From the NCBI GenBank assembly GCA_902702965.1, contig CACRXP010001118.1:48623-112622 (forward strand): DNA of 64,000 nucleotides, written 5' to 3'. This DNA is from Spirometra erinaceieuropaei (lineage: Eukaryota; Platyhelminthes; Cestoda; Diphyllobothriidea; Diphyllobothriidae). Shown here one piece after another: positions 11,550-23,413 of this stretch. Both the position numbers and the translations under genes were made by a program. Under the pieces are notes generated by a model, which was not told the DNA's origin, ran no database searches, and saw nothing but the letters and a program-made list of their open reading frames with translations. Position 1 is the first letter of the stretch. The number at the start of each line of letters is the position of its first letter.

Positions 11550-11815
11550 GTCAACAAAATTGCATGTGTCATTTGTGGCTGTCGTCTGTTATGGCCAAAC
11601 TGGGAAATCTCAACGCGTATACATGAGCATCAGCTAGCAGTGAGGAGTGACTATCTATCCCAAGTGGCCATGCATACACTGAAACCTTGGCACAGGTTCG
11701 TGTGGGATAACACCCACATTTTTGACGTCTGCTCAATAAGGAAAGGCCGTGAACTTCTGAAGGCAGTGCGCTCAGATGAGGTTTACATCTAAAAGCATAT
11801 CGATTGAAATGCAAC
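11550..11815 (+). mobile_element. Penelope-like GIY-YIG fragment, plus strand
   Basis: Plus-strand translation gives STRIHEHQLAVRS, SQVAMHTLKPWHRF and RKGRELLKAVRSDE, matching the alpha-helical arginine segment and C-terminal half of a Penelope-like GIY-YIG domain. It lies head-to-head with the fragment at 10433-11380. Confidence 0.7.
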
Positions 11816-14195
11816 ACAGATTCCTCAGAGTCAAATAGAAGAAATCCTGACAGCGCTTGCCGGCTAACTGAACATGATGGACGCCTACCGTCATTTCTCA
11901 TGTATCTGACGAAGAACTGGGGTACAAGATTTGAAGATTTGCACACTGAAAGTTATTTCGTTCCGTTAGTTTACCGATTTGTTCTAGTCGGTCATTGGCT
12001 GTGAGCGGGTAGACCGTCAGCACACTTGAGTGACAAAAGCTCCTCACGTCAGTAAGCCTTCTCAAAGTTTATGGGGGTTCGCTCATTCTGCGTTAGGGAT
12101 GGGTATGTGTGGAAAGCTCTACAAATCCAGTTCCTTATTGGTCTGTCCCCTTTGGAATTGCCTGTACAGGGTCTGATATTATGGCGGATGTTCTTTCAGA
12201 CAAACAATGGATTTGACATCTATTTATGCAGCTCAGTGGCTGTTTTACGTGGATCCTCGGCAATGCTTCGTGTCCTGGCAAGGTCATGCGTTTTGTTTTT
12301 GTCCCCGTTTATTTATTTACAGTGCTTCAGCTCAGCTTTGTGCTTACGTGAATGCAACACAGATGTACGCTTTGGTTGACACATTTACTGCAAGGAAGTA
12401 CTCCAACTTCTATCGGGCAGGCTACGATTGTGTTTCCCCGGGTCTAATTGATCTGTTGCCCTCGTAATAACGTCGAGGTACCCGAACACCAAAAATGCTT
12501 TAGTTTAAGAAGGTCGTGTTTGAAAGCTTTTCGCCAAGTTCACTCACTTCTCCAACTTTATTGCGCCAGTCAAATTTACTTACGTAAACTAATCAGACAA
12601 GTAAATCTTTCCATATTCAAGAGGCAATGCCATCTTCGCAGTTCTGGGGGATATTATTTAATTAACGATCAGTGACACAGCTCCACAGGTGACTGCGTGG
12701 GGCTTTGCATGCCTGCGCCAGGCTGATGCATCAATTGACCGAGTTTTCATTCAAGACCCAGGCCTCAAACAATTCTCGGTTTTTCGTTCTCCCTGTGTCG
12801 GCGGTGATCTTGGACGTTGCGAACTTGGACTCGCGACACGGCTGAGTAAACTATTTGGAGTATTACCGTCCAAAAATGAAGAAATTGCGCCAAATGGAAG
12901 CAATTGACGCTGTTTGCTAAAAATTCACAAATCGAATATGTCACTGCAGCCAATCGTCTCTATAAAAGGCAATGCTAGCTATAATTTGGCAAAGCCAGAT
13001 CAGTCCTCTTCTTTGTTACTGAATGTCCCTTCTGTAAATTTGGTCGTTGGATAAAGCCAGATTATTTTGCATATTCATAAGTCAAGACAATTTTCTACCT
13101 TCTTTTACTTGTGGGAAGGTTAATACGTATGACAGGGCGACGGTGCATATCAGTATCTGGACAAGGCTTTTGCCCAGGTCTCCTCCAACACGACTTTGGT
13201 GTAAGAAAAAGCGCACAATAAGGCCAGCACGGGTTTCCAGTTCAGTGACTCTTGGTTGATCGGTAGATGCCGTATAAGTAAACTACCTGCAGTGAACATT
13301 GGCTTACTCAGTCTATTTGGATTTGGCTTTCGACAAGCCATAGTATTTTCCGACTTGTATTTAGAGTTCTCACGCAACTTCAATTCTGCACCTTTGCATG
13401 TCTACTTTTGAAAATCAGAGTTTTCGCTTTGTTTGCGTGTGACTGTTGTCTGTTTGCTTGTCACTAAAATTCGGAGAATAGAGTCATCAATCTTTCAACT
13501 CTTTCGCTGACAGTAAACTGGATGTCATGGGAGACAAATTTCTGAAGGATGGTTATCTATCAGACATAGCCATCTTCATGAGGAGCAACATACTGCCAAG
13601 ATGACAGAGCCAGGAGGTCTGTTTATGAATAACGGAGACGTAACAACTCAGTCCCCGTAAAACTGCCTCTATAATCATCCCGAAAACAACAGAACTCTTG
13701 CCTCGGTCCATTGAAAATAAAATATTAACAATTGACAAAAGTTTAATAGACTTTTCAGGCTGGTGTCAATCTGTGCATACTGCGGCACTCATTGCTTTCA
13801 GCTAGCTTTAGGCGGATTGTGGTAGTATCGGTGTGAAAAGAGATGTAAAGTCAAACAACCTCAAGGCATCATTCTTAAGGCTTTGTTGAGGAAGCCGAAA
13901 TCGCTTGACAATCCCGCGACTCCCTCGAAGGCAAGGACACCTTTTGCAGCCACAATCGGTATTAGGCAAATGGTCCCCCTGTGGGTTTTGGGTAGGCCGC
14001 TGAACTGAGCTTGTGCTGAATCAGTTTATTTTACGGCTCCCTAGCCGCTCATCAATGGTTTGCAAAAATTATTGTTTCCGAAGAAGAAGATACGATTGCT
14101 GGATTTCTTCTTCTTAACTATTTCCCGGAACTCACCTATTTGCTTCTATCGGCAGTTATCGTTTTCAGTCACGCACTTTTAGGGTTGTTTAACGA
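11816..14195. other. No gene recognised
   Basis: Several short open frames (for example 12207-12467 and 12689-12907, +) lack motifs and splice signals that would join them. AT-rich. No repeat copy identified. Confidence 0.35.
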
Positions 14196-14204
14196 TACTT
14201 CCCT

Positions 14205-14285
14205 TTAGGACTGGATGACCGAACGGTAGGTCTGGCAATTATCGAGAAGAGAGTTCGAATTCTCCATTTTATCGGAGCGGTCCAT
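14205..14285 (+). repeat. Possible tRNA-derived SINE head
   Basis: A box A-like string (gaccgaacggtagg, about 14216-14230) is followed about 25 nt later by a box B-like string (gagttcgaattct, about 14251-14263). Spacing and content resemble a tRNA-derived promoter, but I cannot fold an intact acceptor stem, so a true tRNA gene is unlikely. Confidence 0.35.
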
Positions 14286-14289
14286 CAGT

Positions 14290-16870
14290 AATTTTTCCCA
14301 CGCTTATCAGCCAAAAGGGGGACGACAATATCTATACTACTTTAAAGTTATTTGATTAATATTCGCCTAGGACTGTAAGAGAACGTTTGCGAAACGGAAA
14401 AAAATGGGCAAAAAGGATATGTGGTGCTTTATAGACTGCTTCGCCTCATCATTTACGTTGGTGTAGACGAGCAAAACACATCACCGAAGCCAGTCGTCCG
14501 GTTTTCTGATGCGTTGAAGACAAGTCTCGAGTTGGTGGACCTTCAACTGCTGCTCGCTCAACCGCCATCATGGACAGCATCCCTGTCAGCATTATCCTCC
14601 TTTGCCTTCCTTAGTCACGGATGAATACTACTATTGGTTCTGGTTGTGCTGACCTCACTGGTGCACCATGGAAAGGCATGCTGATTGTTCACTCTGTTTT
14701 AAGCATTATGATAATGCCGGTTAAACGCGGTCAGTCGGGTACGTGTATAGTACTTTTGTTAGTCTTGGACATTTGACTGATCCTTTTTAAATTTGCTGGA
14801 TTTTGGCACTTATATAATCTGAACTAGGCACTTAAACGGAATGCTGCGCAGAATCCGGGAGCATAGGTATCTGCCGTTCAGATGTCCATTAACTCATAGG
14901 GTAGACTGGCCACCCGCGTCCAGCCGTCTTAAATGTCGACTTGCCAGAGACAAAATTGAATCAAACACGTGCGTATAAGCGGTAAATCGAGAAAATACCT
15001 GAATTACTCGATGGTTAATTTGGCCACCATTCGGAAATGGCGGACAGCTATACATGCTCTGCCAGACATTCAAATTCTGTCTTCTTATTCTATACGTATC
15101 CATTGGCATTCGATCCTCTGATAGCGCGTGGAGTGTGCCGGCACATTTCCTGGCTATTTGAAGAAGACGAGTGGTCGGGAAACTCCTGTACTCTGCCTTC
15201 TGTTAGCCGTATTTCTTCAGAAATTGTGCATAATCATCGGTTTTGAAATTTAAATGACTGTCTGTCTCTTTCCGCTGATCACTAATGCTTCTGGACGCCA
15301 TCTGAAATGTGAAACTGCTAAGTTTTGGTTGAGGAACCTTCTTTATTCTCTCGATGAACAGAATGAAAACAGTCGTCATGAGGATTTCTTAAAAACGGTT
15401 AGGAACACAACTATCACCAACCGACTTTCTTCGCCGCCTGGTTTTCTTTAAATGTTCTGCGCAAATTTGTTCTCGCTTTGTTTATAAAGGCAAATTTTAG
15501 CTGCATGGAAAAACAATATAAAACCTATGGTCAGATCTAGCAAGTCACAGTATTAAATTGTCGATTACGAGCAAGCTGACAGCAGCGAACTGGAATGTTC
15601 TTCGCTTAAATAGGGAAAGTTAAAAAACAACTGACTGGATTTTAGAAGAATGCATCTTCTGAGTCTATTCCTTTCCGTTTAATAGTAAATTACTAAGGAA
15701 TTCCTTATTTTCTACTGGCGTGAATACGAAACTAGAGCAAAAATCGATCCTTATGGCCGTACGCGGGGGTATCTCGTCTGTAATATACTCAAGCTGATTA
15801 TCAGGCGCTACTTAATCTATTATTCAAGAAACATTTATGAGGATTACTACATTGGAATCGGACTGCATATTCACATCTTCTTCGTCTTTGAACTGCAAAG
15901 TGTTTTGCGCAACTGCTACACAGAAAATGGCTCTAACATCCTCTCCTAGATCAGATATCCTCCTTTACTCATCAGGCTTTAAACACGACCCCAGTTACTC
16001 AGAAGTGTTTTCCTGAATGTTCATTTTGTCCTAGGCAGCGACTGAACTCATTTATATGCCTACGGAACAGGACGTTGGCGACTTTAACAGGACGTAGTTG
16101 TATAAATGCCCGTAAAATAGTCAGAAGACAAAGAAAAAATATATCTTCTAAGATGTATCAAAGATTTCCTTGAGAGATGTTCCATCAATCCACACCATTC
16201 TGTGACCCGTTGTTCAAAGTGCCTAGCACTCGGGGCTAACAGAGAAACAAAAGGCTGAAAAGCGGACTTTTTGTCTAACTGACCAATACCCTGATTCAAA
16301 AGGCTCGAACTTGATTTATATAATCCCAAATCAGTTTTGGAAAAAGTTAAAGTTGGTTAAGAGCGTAACTTTTTCATTTCGTGTCGGCGTTTTAAGAAAT
16401 ATGCTCGTTTTCACCCTTCTGCATCGAATTCCCTCGACAAGTTTAAGTGACGACTGATGCGTTTTTATTATGCTAAATGGTGAATCGCCGATAAGTAGTC
16501 CTCTTTCTGAAAAAGTATTTTCGCTCGTCCAATGCATACCTAGGTATCTGCCGTAATTTACGACCACTCTTATGATATTACATAATAGGTGAAAAGTGGA
16601 AAGATGGTTTAATTTCTTCTACTAGGCTTTGCCTGCAGTCTTTATCAAACCCTTTTGTCAGCGCACAGTTGTAAAATAGTCTTTGGAATATGTTAGTGCG
16701 TTTGTGTGCGTAAATTTACTTAAGTCAAAAGGTGGAGATTGCTTACGTGGTCCTTCAAAAGTCCACTTCTCTACAATGCCTACTTATTTGTGTTAAGTAG
16801 CTTGTTATGTATTTCTGGGTGCGCTTATGTACAGCACGCAAATCCGTTAAGGACCTCAGAAATTATCTAC
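14290..16870. other. No gene recognised
   Basis: AT-rich stretch with short open frames only. A plus frame at 15254-15451 and minus frames at 16084-16567 have some protein-like composition, but no family is evident and no exon chain could be built. Confidence 0.35.
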
Positions 16871-17787
16871 CTAATAGCGTCGGACCGAGGCTCATAAACT
16901 AAGTTAGTTATCAACGTCTAATGGGTTGCGCGGGGTTACTCGCTCAGGGCTGCCTGATTATGGCGGAGTCCTAAACCAGTGGTTGGGTTCATGACCTAAA
17001 CCAGTTATAGGTATCGAGACCTGCTGTAGTGAGCCTGCTTGCATATACCACTTGGGATACCGTGATGTGTTATTGCTGTGATATTGTATGGCTATTAAAT
17101 TTCCCGATACACACAACACCATGTGTTCGTCCACATTCTTACGGGTTCAGTCCACTGATCTTTCTGTAATCCAGTAACTGACTGTTACTGGGGCAAACAG
17201 AGAACTGGTATCTGCGAGAACCGGTCGTGCCCTCAGATACTAGGGAAATCTGATTGGGTTACAGAAAGGCTCGTAGGTCAGCTCACTTTGTGCCGGCGAG
17301 TCGGCCCAGTAAGCATCGCCATTTACGGTGAGGCCGCTTAATATTGAGTCCTATACCGTTGTACCGAGAGTCTATAAAATTAAAAACGAGCTCAATGCCA
17401 TGTATCCATGGACAAAACTGTTTCATTCCCACAACCTCTCTTCGCTAATCCAGTCAATGACTCCGTGAGGGAAATCAGCAAGACCTAGTCTTTTCGACAA
17501 CTGTTATGACTTGGGAGAGTGTAAAGTTCTGCCGGTTTACCTCTAGGACAATTATCAAATCCAGCTAGTGGCAGCGACACTGGCTACCATGAGCCACCGC
17601 AGGTACGCCTGCGAGGTTATCATGGAGTCGTCCAGCAGTGACTCCATGTGATTATTACCCTACAGCTACTCTCGCTGACATGGACCTACGCACATATTCA
17701 CCGGTTTTCCCAATCCCTTCTCCTGTGATCCATTGAATGGCTGTCCGCGTGACAAAGTGAGGCTAGGTATTTGCGAAACCGGTCATA
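16871..17787. repeat. Diverged repeat cluster left of the TIR element
   Basis: The segment 16879-16979 (gcgtcggaccgaggctcata...gagtcctaaacca) recurs, diverged, at about 18891-18995 on the other side of the TIR element. Within 17150-17790 a unit of about 75 bp (type: taatccagt-aatgactg...gcgagaaccggtc) appears three times with many changes. No coding potential. Confidence 0.55.
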
Positions 17788-18778
17788 CAGTGAGTGACCG
17801 ATCTCATGAAATGTTGGTTGAAATTCTGAAATGCGTTTTCCATTAGCAAGGATTACTTAGATGGGGTTCCAATACTGATTATCATGCGACGTAACCCTAT
17901 GATTTTTCGGACTCGCCAGGATGTCGGCTTCTGAATATACTCGTATGCGACTTCTTGTGGAAACCGGACTTGGTAAAAAATTATTACTTAAGTAGCATGC
18001 ATTTTTCTGATTGATTGTTGGCGGTCTATTTAATTTAAATGTATTTTACAGAAATAATGCATAAAAATATGCTTTCTTTTGTTTGGTTACTAGGAAATTA
18101 CATTCTCTTCACATTCTATATTTGAAGAGGAGATATATTTTTGTTTTTTTAAAGTTTATAATTATGAGTTTTTATGACCGTGCAATGTCCATGCATACAG
18201 CATGGAACATGCGCGTTTAACAATACTTCTCATGAAATATACCACATAGCCCGTATCCACTGCAAAATTTTATGAACTCTATGTGGTATCTTGTTAAAGG
18301 CATAGAGCAGTGTATGATTATCCTTACGCTTAGGGCATACACCTCGTTGACTGAAATCGCCAAACGCTAGTGCAACGGCTGATTAGGCTCGAAACAATTC
18401 AGGAATTGAGAAACTTCTTCATGACCTAAATATACACTTTCTTTGAGTATAAAATGGAAATACAGTGAGATTTTCTACCAAACGGGTAAAATGAAGGACA
18501 CTTTTACGCCTTTTTCTATAAAAAATATTTTAATTTATAACACCATCGAAAACAAATGTTAAAAACGCAGGCCACCTATGTAGTCATTTTTTCCCCAGTC
18601 TGGATTCTGAAGGAGGTCGACAAGAAGTGCGTCCAGAAACCAACATCCTGCCGAGTTCAAAATATTGTAGGATTATGCTGCACGGCAATCAGTATTGCAA
18701 CCTTACCTAAGTAATCCTTCCTAATCGAAAACGCATTTCAGAATTCATCCAATATTTCATGAGATCGGTCACGCACTG
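17788..18778. mobile_element. Non-autonomous DNA element, 0.99 kb, long terminal inverted repeats (copy A)
   Basis: The left end (cagtgagtgaccgatctcat...) and the reverse complement of the right end (cagtgcgtgaccgatctcat...) match over about 150 bp, for example gaaatgcgttttc at 17828-17840 and its complement at 18728-18740. Termini CAGTG...CACTG resemble hAT-type ends (inference). The interior is AT-rich with no open frame. A second diverged copy lies at 36651-37613. No clean 8 bp target duplication is visible. Confidence 0.75.
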
Positions 18779-18879
18779 CATCATGCGGCAGCGTGAAATC
18801 TTGTCGGATACAACGAGGTTTGTAACCTAATCCACACATACACAATATATGCAAACATATGGTAGGTCTCCTTACGTAT

Positions 18880-19060
18880 TCCATTTAGAAGCGTCGGAGC
18901 GAGGCTTATAAACCAGTCCATCCAGCGGCGTCTGATGCGTTGAAGAGAGATTCCCTGCATATGCCTGAGGGGTTATGATAGAGTCCTAAACGAGATTACA
19001 TGGGATTATTATCTTCCTGATGAACAGATCACCAGGCGCGTACACGCTTAGTTGTCAGCT
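18880..19060. repeat. Second copy of the 16.9 kb repeat
   Basis: About 105 bp (from gcgtcggagcgaggcttata to gagtcctaaacgag) matches 16879-16979 in the same orientation, so the TIR element is bracketed by two copies of one older repeat. Confidence 0.6.
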
Positions 19061-19864
19061 CATCACAGCTTTTGTTATGCAATCCAGTGACCGGATGTTC
19101 GGCGAGTATATTAATTTCTACTATTTTTGTAGGTAGACGAATTGGCTCAGCGCAGATCAGTTTGAGAGCGTCTTTAGGCGGTTATCCCCAAATCCATACC
19201 TCCGGAAGTTCTCTTCATCTTATATTCCATGTTACGAAAAAATGCGTCAATTCGATTGATTGTTTACCGCTAGCATTTTAAAATATCATCAAAGGGGCTT
19301 CAGTGCATACAGGGAGATACAACAGCCCCAGAGGCCCGTTGTTATCCTGTCTCGTATTAAGCCTGGTTCGACGCGCGAATTTCGACTTGCCTGTTTGCCG
19401 CTGACTAGATTTGATCTCTCCGAGCTTGATAGCTCGCGGACTCGTGTGACATTTTACCTTTGCGGCCGTCGCAGTTGCAGTCAAGTCAACGTGCTAACTG
19501 ACGCCTCCTCGTCGATCGCGGACTGACCAAACTTTGCTGCTCGTGAGAGTTGCTTTCTGCCTTGTGAGCGCGTCGGTGAGACAGAGTAAATACATCAGCG
19601 AAAAATCAAAATCCGCTTTTTAACAACCAGATTTTCTCCGTTTGAGTGTTTCATTGCTAAACCTTGGGGTGGGTTTCCTCCAGTTTGACTTTATGCTTTA
19701 TGAACGATAACAATCTGTCGTAGGCAGTGTGTCAGGCTAGTGTAATGGGAAACATTCAAAACAGTACTCTCCTTAGGACTTGAAAAACTCATTTTTTACC
19801 ATTGTCCACACGTAGCACATTTATCTTTGACCGAATCAGTTGTTATTTTTGACTAACAAATCCC

Positions 19865-19932
19865 ATAGAGACTATAAGCCCTGTATCAATGAGACCTGCT
19901 CTGAGGGACCCAATGATTTTAGCATGCTTGCC
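19865..19932 (+). pseudogene. Relic of an EGF-repeat exon of the Notch ligand
   Basis: The stretch at about 19871-19904 is nearly identical to 35097-35130 in Delta exon 7 and encodes the same YKPCINETCSE. A following stretch (about 19913-19932, ccaggagc...) resembles cacctggaagc further along the exon. An AG lies just upstream (catag). The frame then leaves the EGF pattern, so it is a fragment, not a working exon of the gene. Confidence 0.6.
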
Positions 19933-21190
19933 AGGAGCAAACACATATTTCGAAAAGCATTATTCATTTCTTTGCCTAAGTACTAGGCATAAATGACGCT
20001 GGTTGGAAGTAGAAAACTTTATTGACACTTTTTCTAACAGACAACACAGACTGGTGTCTATAGAACACATTTCTACACTGAACTCCGCGGTATGATTTCA
20101 TCACTTTGCAGTCTCGTGAAAAAATTCGTTGCATATTTTCGTGTTCTTCTGTGTCAAAATTAAAATTAATGAGCTTTATCTGTGCAAAATGTGCATTCTC
20201 AACTGTCTTGACCATATATTAGACAAATTTACATATCTAGGATCTTTGCGGGAGACCTTTGACACCGGAGCGCGTAAAGAATGCCCATTTGGTCACATTA
20301 AAATGTGCGACTGCTTACGGAACGTATGGTTACGCAGTTTTCGTTAATTGTTCATGTATGCCCCTCAATAATCGCGACATCCAGGTCGTTTTATCGCCTT
20401 AAGAAAGCATTAAATCTTTCGCACTTACTACTACGATTTATAAATGACTAATGTTGGAGGAATCCCAAGAAGAAATTCTTTTCGCCTGCCTCTTACTAGT
20501 TTCGAACGCATCATTTGCATTTCCTGTATTCCAGATGGTAGTAATTTCTATTGGCAAGAAAGCTAGTTGGCTAGCGGTTGGCTACCTGACGAAACTGCTT
20601 CCCATTTTCCTTCAGATTTTGCGCGTGTTAACTGACTAATTATAATCATCGAATTTCTTTAAAGCAGTCGTGTTTCCCGCTTAGATTAGCTTGGCTTCAG
20701 CAATAAAAGACATTGTGAGTTAAATTTTTAAAGATTGGGCAAGCTTCTCTGGCAGCACGTTTGTTCGTTGAGATTTTACATCTGTAGCTGGCAAGTCCAA
20801 TGGTCCATAATCTAGCTGGCCTCGATTTTGTTAACGCTGATATTTCTCATTAACTTTGGGAAATTACTTTGCTTATGTACCATTGTTGTTTTGTGAAATA
20901 GTAGAAGGCTCGATATCGATTAACTATGTCCTGCAGTTTTCTACAAATAGCGACGGCGAAAAAAGTAAAGCGCTTTTTTTAAAAGTTTTCTGCCGACCCG
21001 CAAAGTAATAGCATGGCTACCCGTTCACGCTCACCGTTTTTTCCGATGAAGTTTCCTTTCCGACGAGAGGTCGAGCCGACCTATAAGGGTTGGACGGAAT
21101 CAACCGACGAGACTGAGAAGAGCGTTTAGCACGTTCCGAAGTAATTTTAGTGGATGTTTCTGCCTTTTCCCTCATTGTCTCCTAACAGTG
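19933..21190 (+). other. Mostly unassigned; LINE-like fragment at about 20206-20345
   Basis: A plus frame at 20206-20345 reads DKFTYLGSLRETF and, later, LRNVWLR, resembling the KFxYLGS...LRxxW segment downstream of the reverse-transcriptase core of some LINEs. The rest shows no recognisable gene. Confidence 0.4.
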
Positions 21191-21199
21191 CCGATTACA

Positions 21200-21411
21200 G
21201 GTTAGCAAGTGTAAGAGATCCGGGTCGATAATCTGAGAAAACTGAAGTGCTCACCGGATCGAGGGAATTGTTTGGCTGACGTGTCGAAGAGCTTGGGCGG
21301 CTCTCCAGTATCAAAGCGTCGAGTGCAAAAATAGATTTTGGAGATAATGGAGAGCCGCCCAAGCTCCTCGAAACGTCAGCCAAACAATTCACTCGATCCG
21401 GTGAGCACTTT
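21200..21411. repeat. 61 nt near-perfect inverted repeat beside a LINE-derived tag
   Basis: Arms 21247-21307 and 21348-21408 pair at 58 of 61 positions around a 40 nt spacer. The 65 bp to the left (21200-21264) matches the start of the minus-strand LINE fragment at 53945-54010 (shared aggttag, gtaagagatcc, tcgata). Interpretation: a fold-back structure made from two inverted copies of one repeat. Confidence 0.85.
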
Positions 21412-23309
21412 GAGAAGCAATTTCCTTCAAAGACAGCAGAAGGACTTGTGTTCACTCAGCCGCCTATTTCGGCGTAAACAAAACATGACCGCATACCTTG
21501 GAGGGCAAATTTAAAGCTGTCTCGGGTCATTTGATGTTTCGGAATGCGGGGATCTTAATATGATCGGTGGAATTTACCTGGAAATGTTTTCCGTATAATT
21601 ACCCAAGTTCAACTGCAATCAGGTGATTGAGTAAAATGGCCTGATAGGAGTCGTGCCATCCGACGGCTGACAAATTCTCGTTAACTTTAAACTTCTCTGA
21701 AGCCAAAGAACGGCCAGCGGCTGAATTAAAATTTTAAGTTAGTTCTTCCACCAGGTTTTACAGTTCACATTACCTACGTTTCCTACAGCAAGGCCTTCAT
21801 CTCACTGAATACGAATGTTTCGCAATTAACATCTTGTGTAGTAAATCGTGTCAAATCCAAAACTAGAGCATAGACAAAATAGCAGTAGACAATCTGGAAA
21901 AAGATATGCCAAGGTTGGGCAGATCCTACAAGCTGACGCGAAAGCTCACTGTCTCAAAAATCAGGCAATATAGTGGTTTTACAAGTTAGCGATAAGTAAA
22001 TAAAGTAATCTAGCATTATTATTTCAAACATGGAACAGTATTCATGCTTTCCAACATCTTCATACGAACTGCGAAATTTGGTGGCTGTGTTTTTGAGCTA
22101 GACCCTAGTCAGCATCTAAACACTTCTCAGTCCCAGAGTGTCGAAGCTTGGGATGCCGGAGAGCTGATAATCAAGCCCTCTAACTTCGGCTATCTATCGT
22201 TTCTTGACCTCATAAGGGCCTGCTTACAGCTGGTGAGATGGTTGTCAGTTTCATTTTATGAGGACATATGTAAGTATTGCGACTGTTTCGGAAATAACCA
22301 AGTTTCTGATAATACACTGAAATGGAAACAACTAGTACTCAGATGCGTTTTCTTATCCAGTAGCTATCACTTAAATTAGTGCCTTGGTGAGGTTGTAAGT
22401 TCCGGCAGCTTCTCTGCGAACGCTAAATTTCCGCTGACAAACACCCGCATATACAGTCAGCGTGTATTGACTATGAGACTAAAGGATGCGACCCTAGACC
22501 GGTGGTTCAAAGCTAAGTTGAAAGTCCAAAGTCCGTCCTGTTGTAATCAGTCCAGTTAGGTGGACGTCAGCACCACGCGGGTTTACACGACTGTGATTCT
22601 TCATGACCTTGCATGACAGTTCCTGTCTGCCAACTACTGCTGCGTGCTCAAACCGGTTGGGCGCTCCGCTATGGGCTATCGTAAAATGGGAATCAGATAG
22701 GCAGCTCAAGGAGAATATTTCGACGCCGGATTCCACGTATGCAGAAAACATTGAGGACGCATTAACATCTGTTACTTGACGGCCAACGCACTGGATATGG
22801 CACATTAAGGTTGGATAACTTTGCTCAGTTTCTTTCACAGAACCGTTTTATTAGTTGTTTATGATCATTGTTCGGTGTCTCTTTGGGGGGTTCGGCCCCA
22901 ATCCCAAAAAATTCCCATTTGTAATCTAAATTTTGAATGCTTTGAAAAACAAAGTAGCCTATGCTATTTGTTGTTTTTGTTTTTGTGGGCGCTCGGAAAA
23001 TATGAAAGAAAATTCGCAAGCGCTGATGCATGGGTGTACGCGTGCTTTGTTTATACTTACGAGCCAATACAGTGCACAGTTTCGCTCATGTTGAACCCAA
23101 ACCGAGTCGACAAGACGCCGACGGTGCACTTAACGGGCCTCGTTCAAGGGCTTATGACAGGCTCCGACTGCATATGCTGTCAGAGGTGCTGGTGTTGCTC
23201 ATTCACTCCGTGATACACCAACTGTGAAGTCTAAATCTGACAGCGTGAAAGATAAACCTACAGTGAAGTGCAAATCATCACCTTAACCAGGGTTAATTTG
23301 ACTTGAAGA
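21412..23309. other. Upstream region of the Notch-ligand gene
   Basis: No gene recognised. A 114-codon minus frame (22494-22838) and a 130-codon plus frame (22821-23213) lack motifs. The promoter of the Delta-like gene should lie here, but I can assign no element. Confidence 0.35.
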
Positions 23310-23342
23310 ATGGAGGATACCCATCCGTCCACAAAGGAATGA
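23310..23342 (+). promoter_or_regulatory. Upstream ORF overlapping the Delta start codon
   Basis: A 10-codon frame (MEDTHPSTKE) whose TGA overlaps the ligand's ATG as ATGA (23339-23342). If the transcript starts upstream of 23310, ribosomes must reinitiate or skip it to make the ligand. Confidence 0.5.
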
Positions 23343-23413
23343 TTGCAACGCTGTTCGCGATTTTGCTAGTCCTTCTGTCAAAGGTCGCTTTCTGTGCCAC
23401 TGCTTCAAACGAG
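23339..23413 (+). CDS. delta: Delta exon 1: start codon and signal peptide
   Basis: Encodes Met-Ile-Ala-Thr, then a hydrophobic run (LFAILLVLLSKVAFC) and ATASNE, a typical secretory signal, ending in phase 0 at a GTAGGT donor (23414). The next in-phase exon begins at 27365. Confidence 0.85.
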
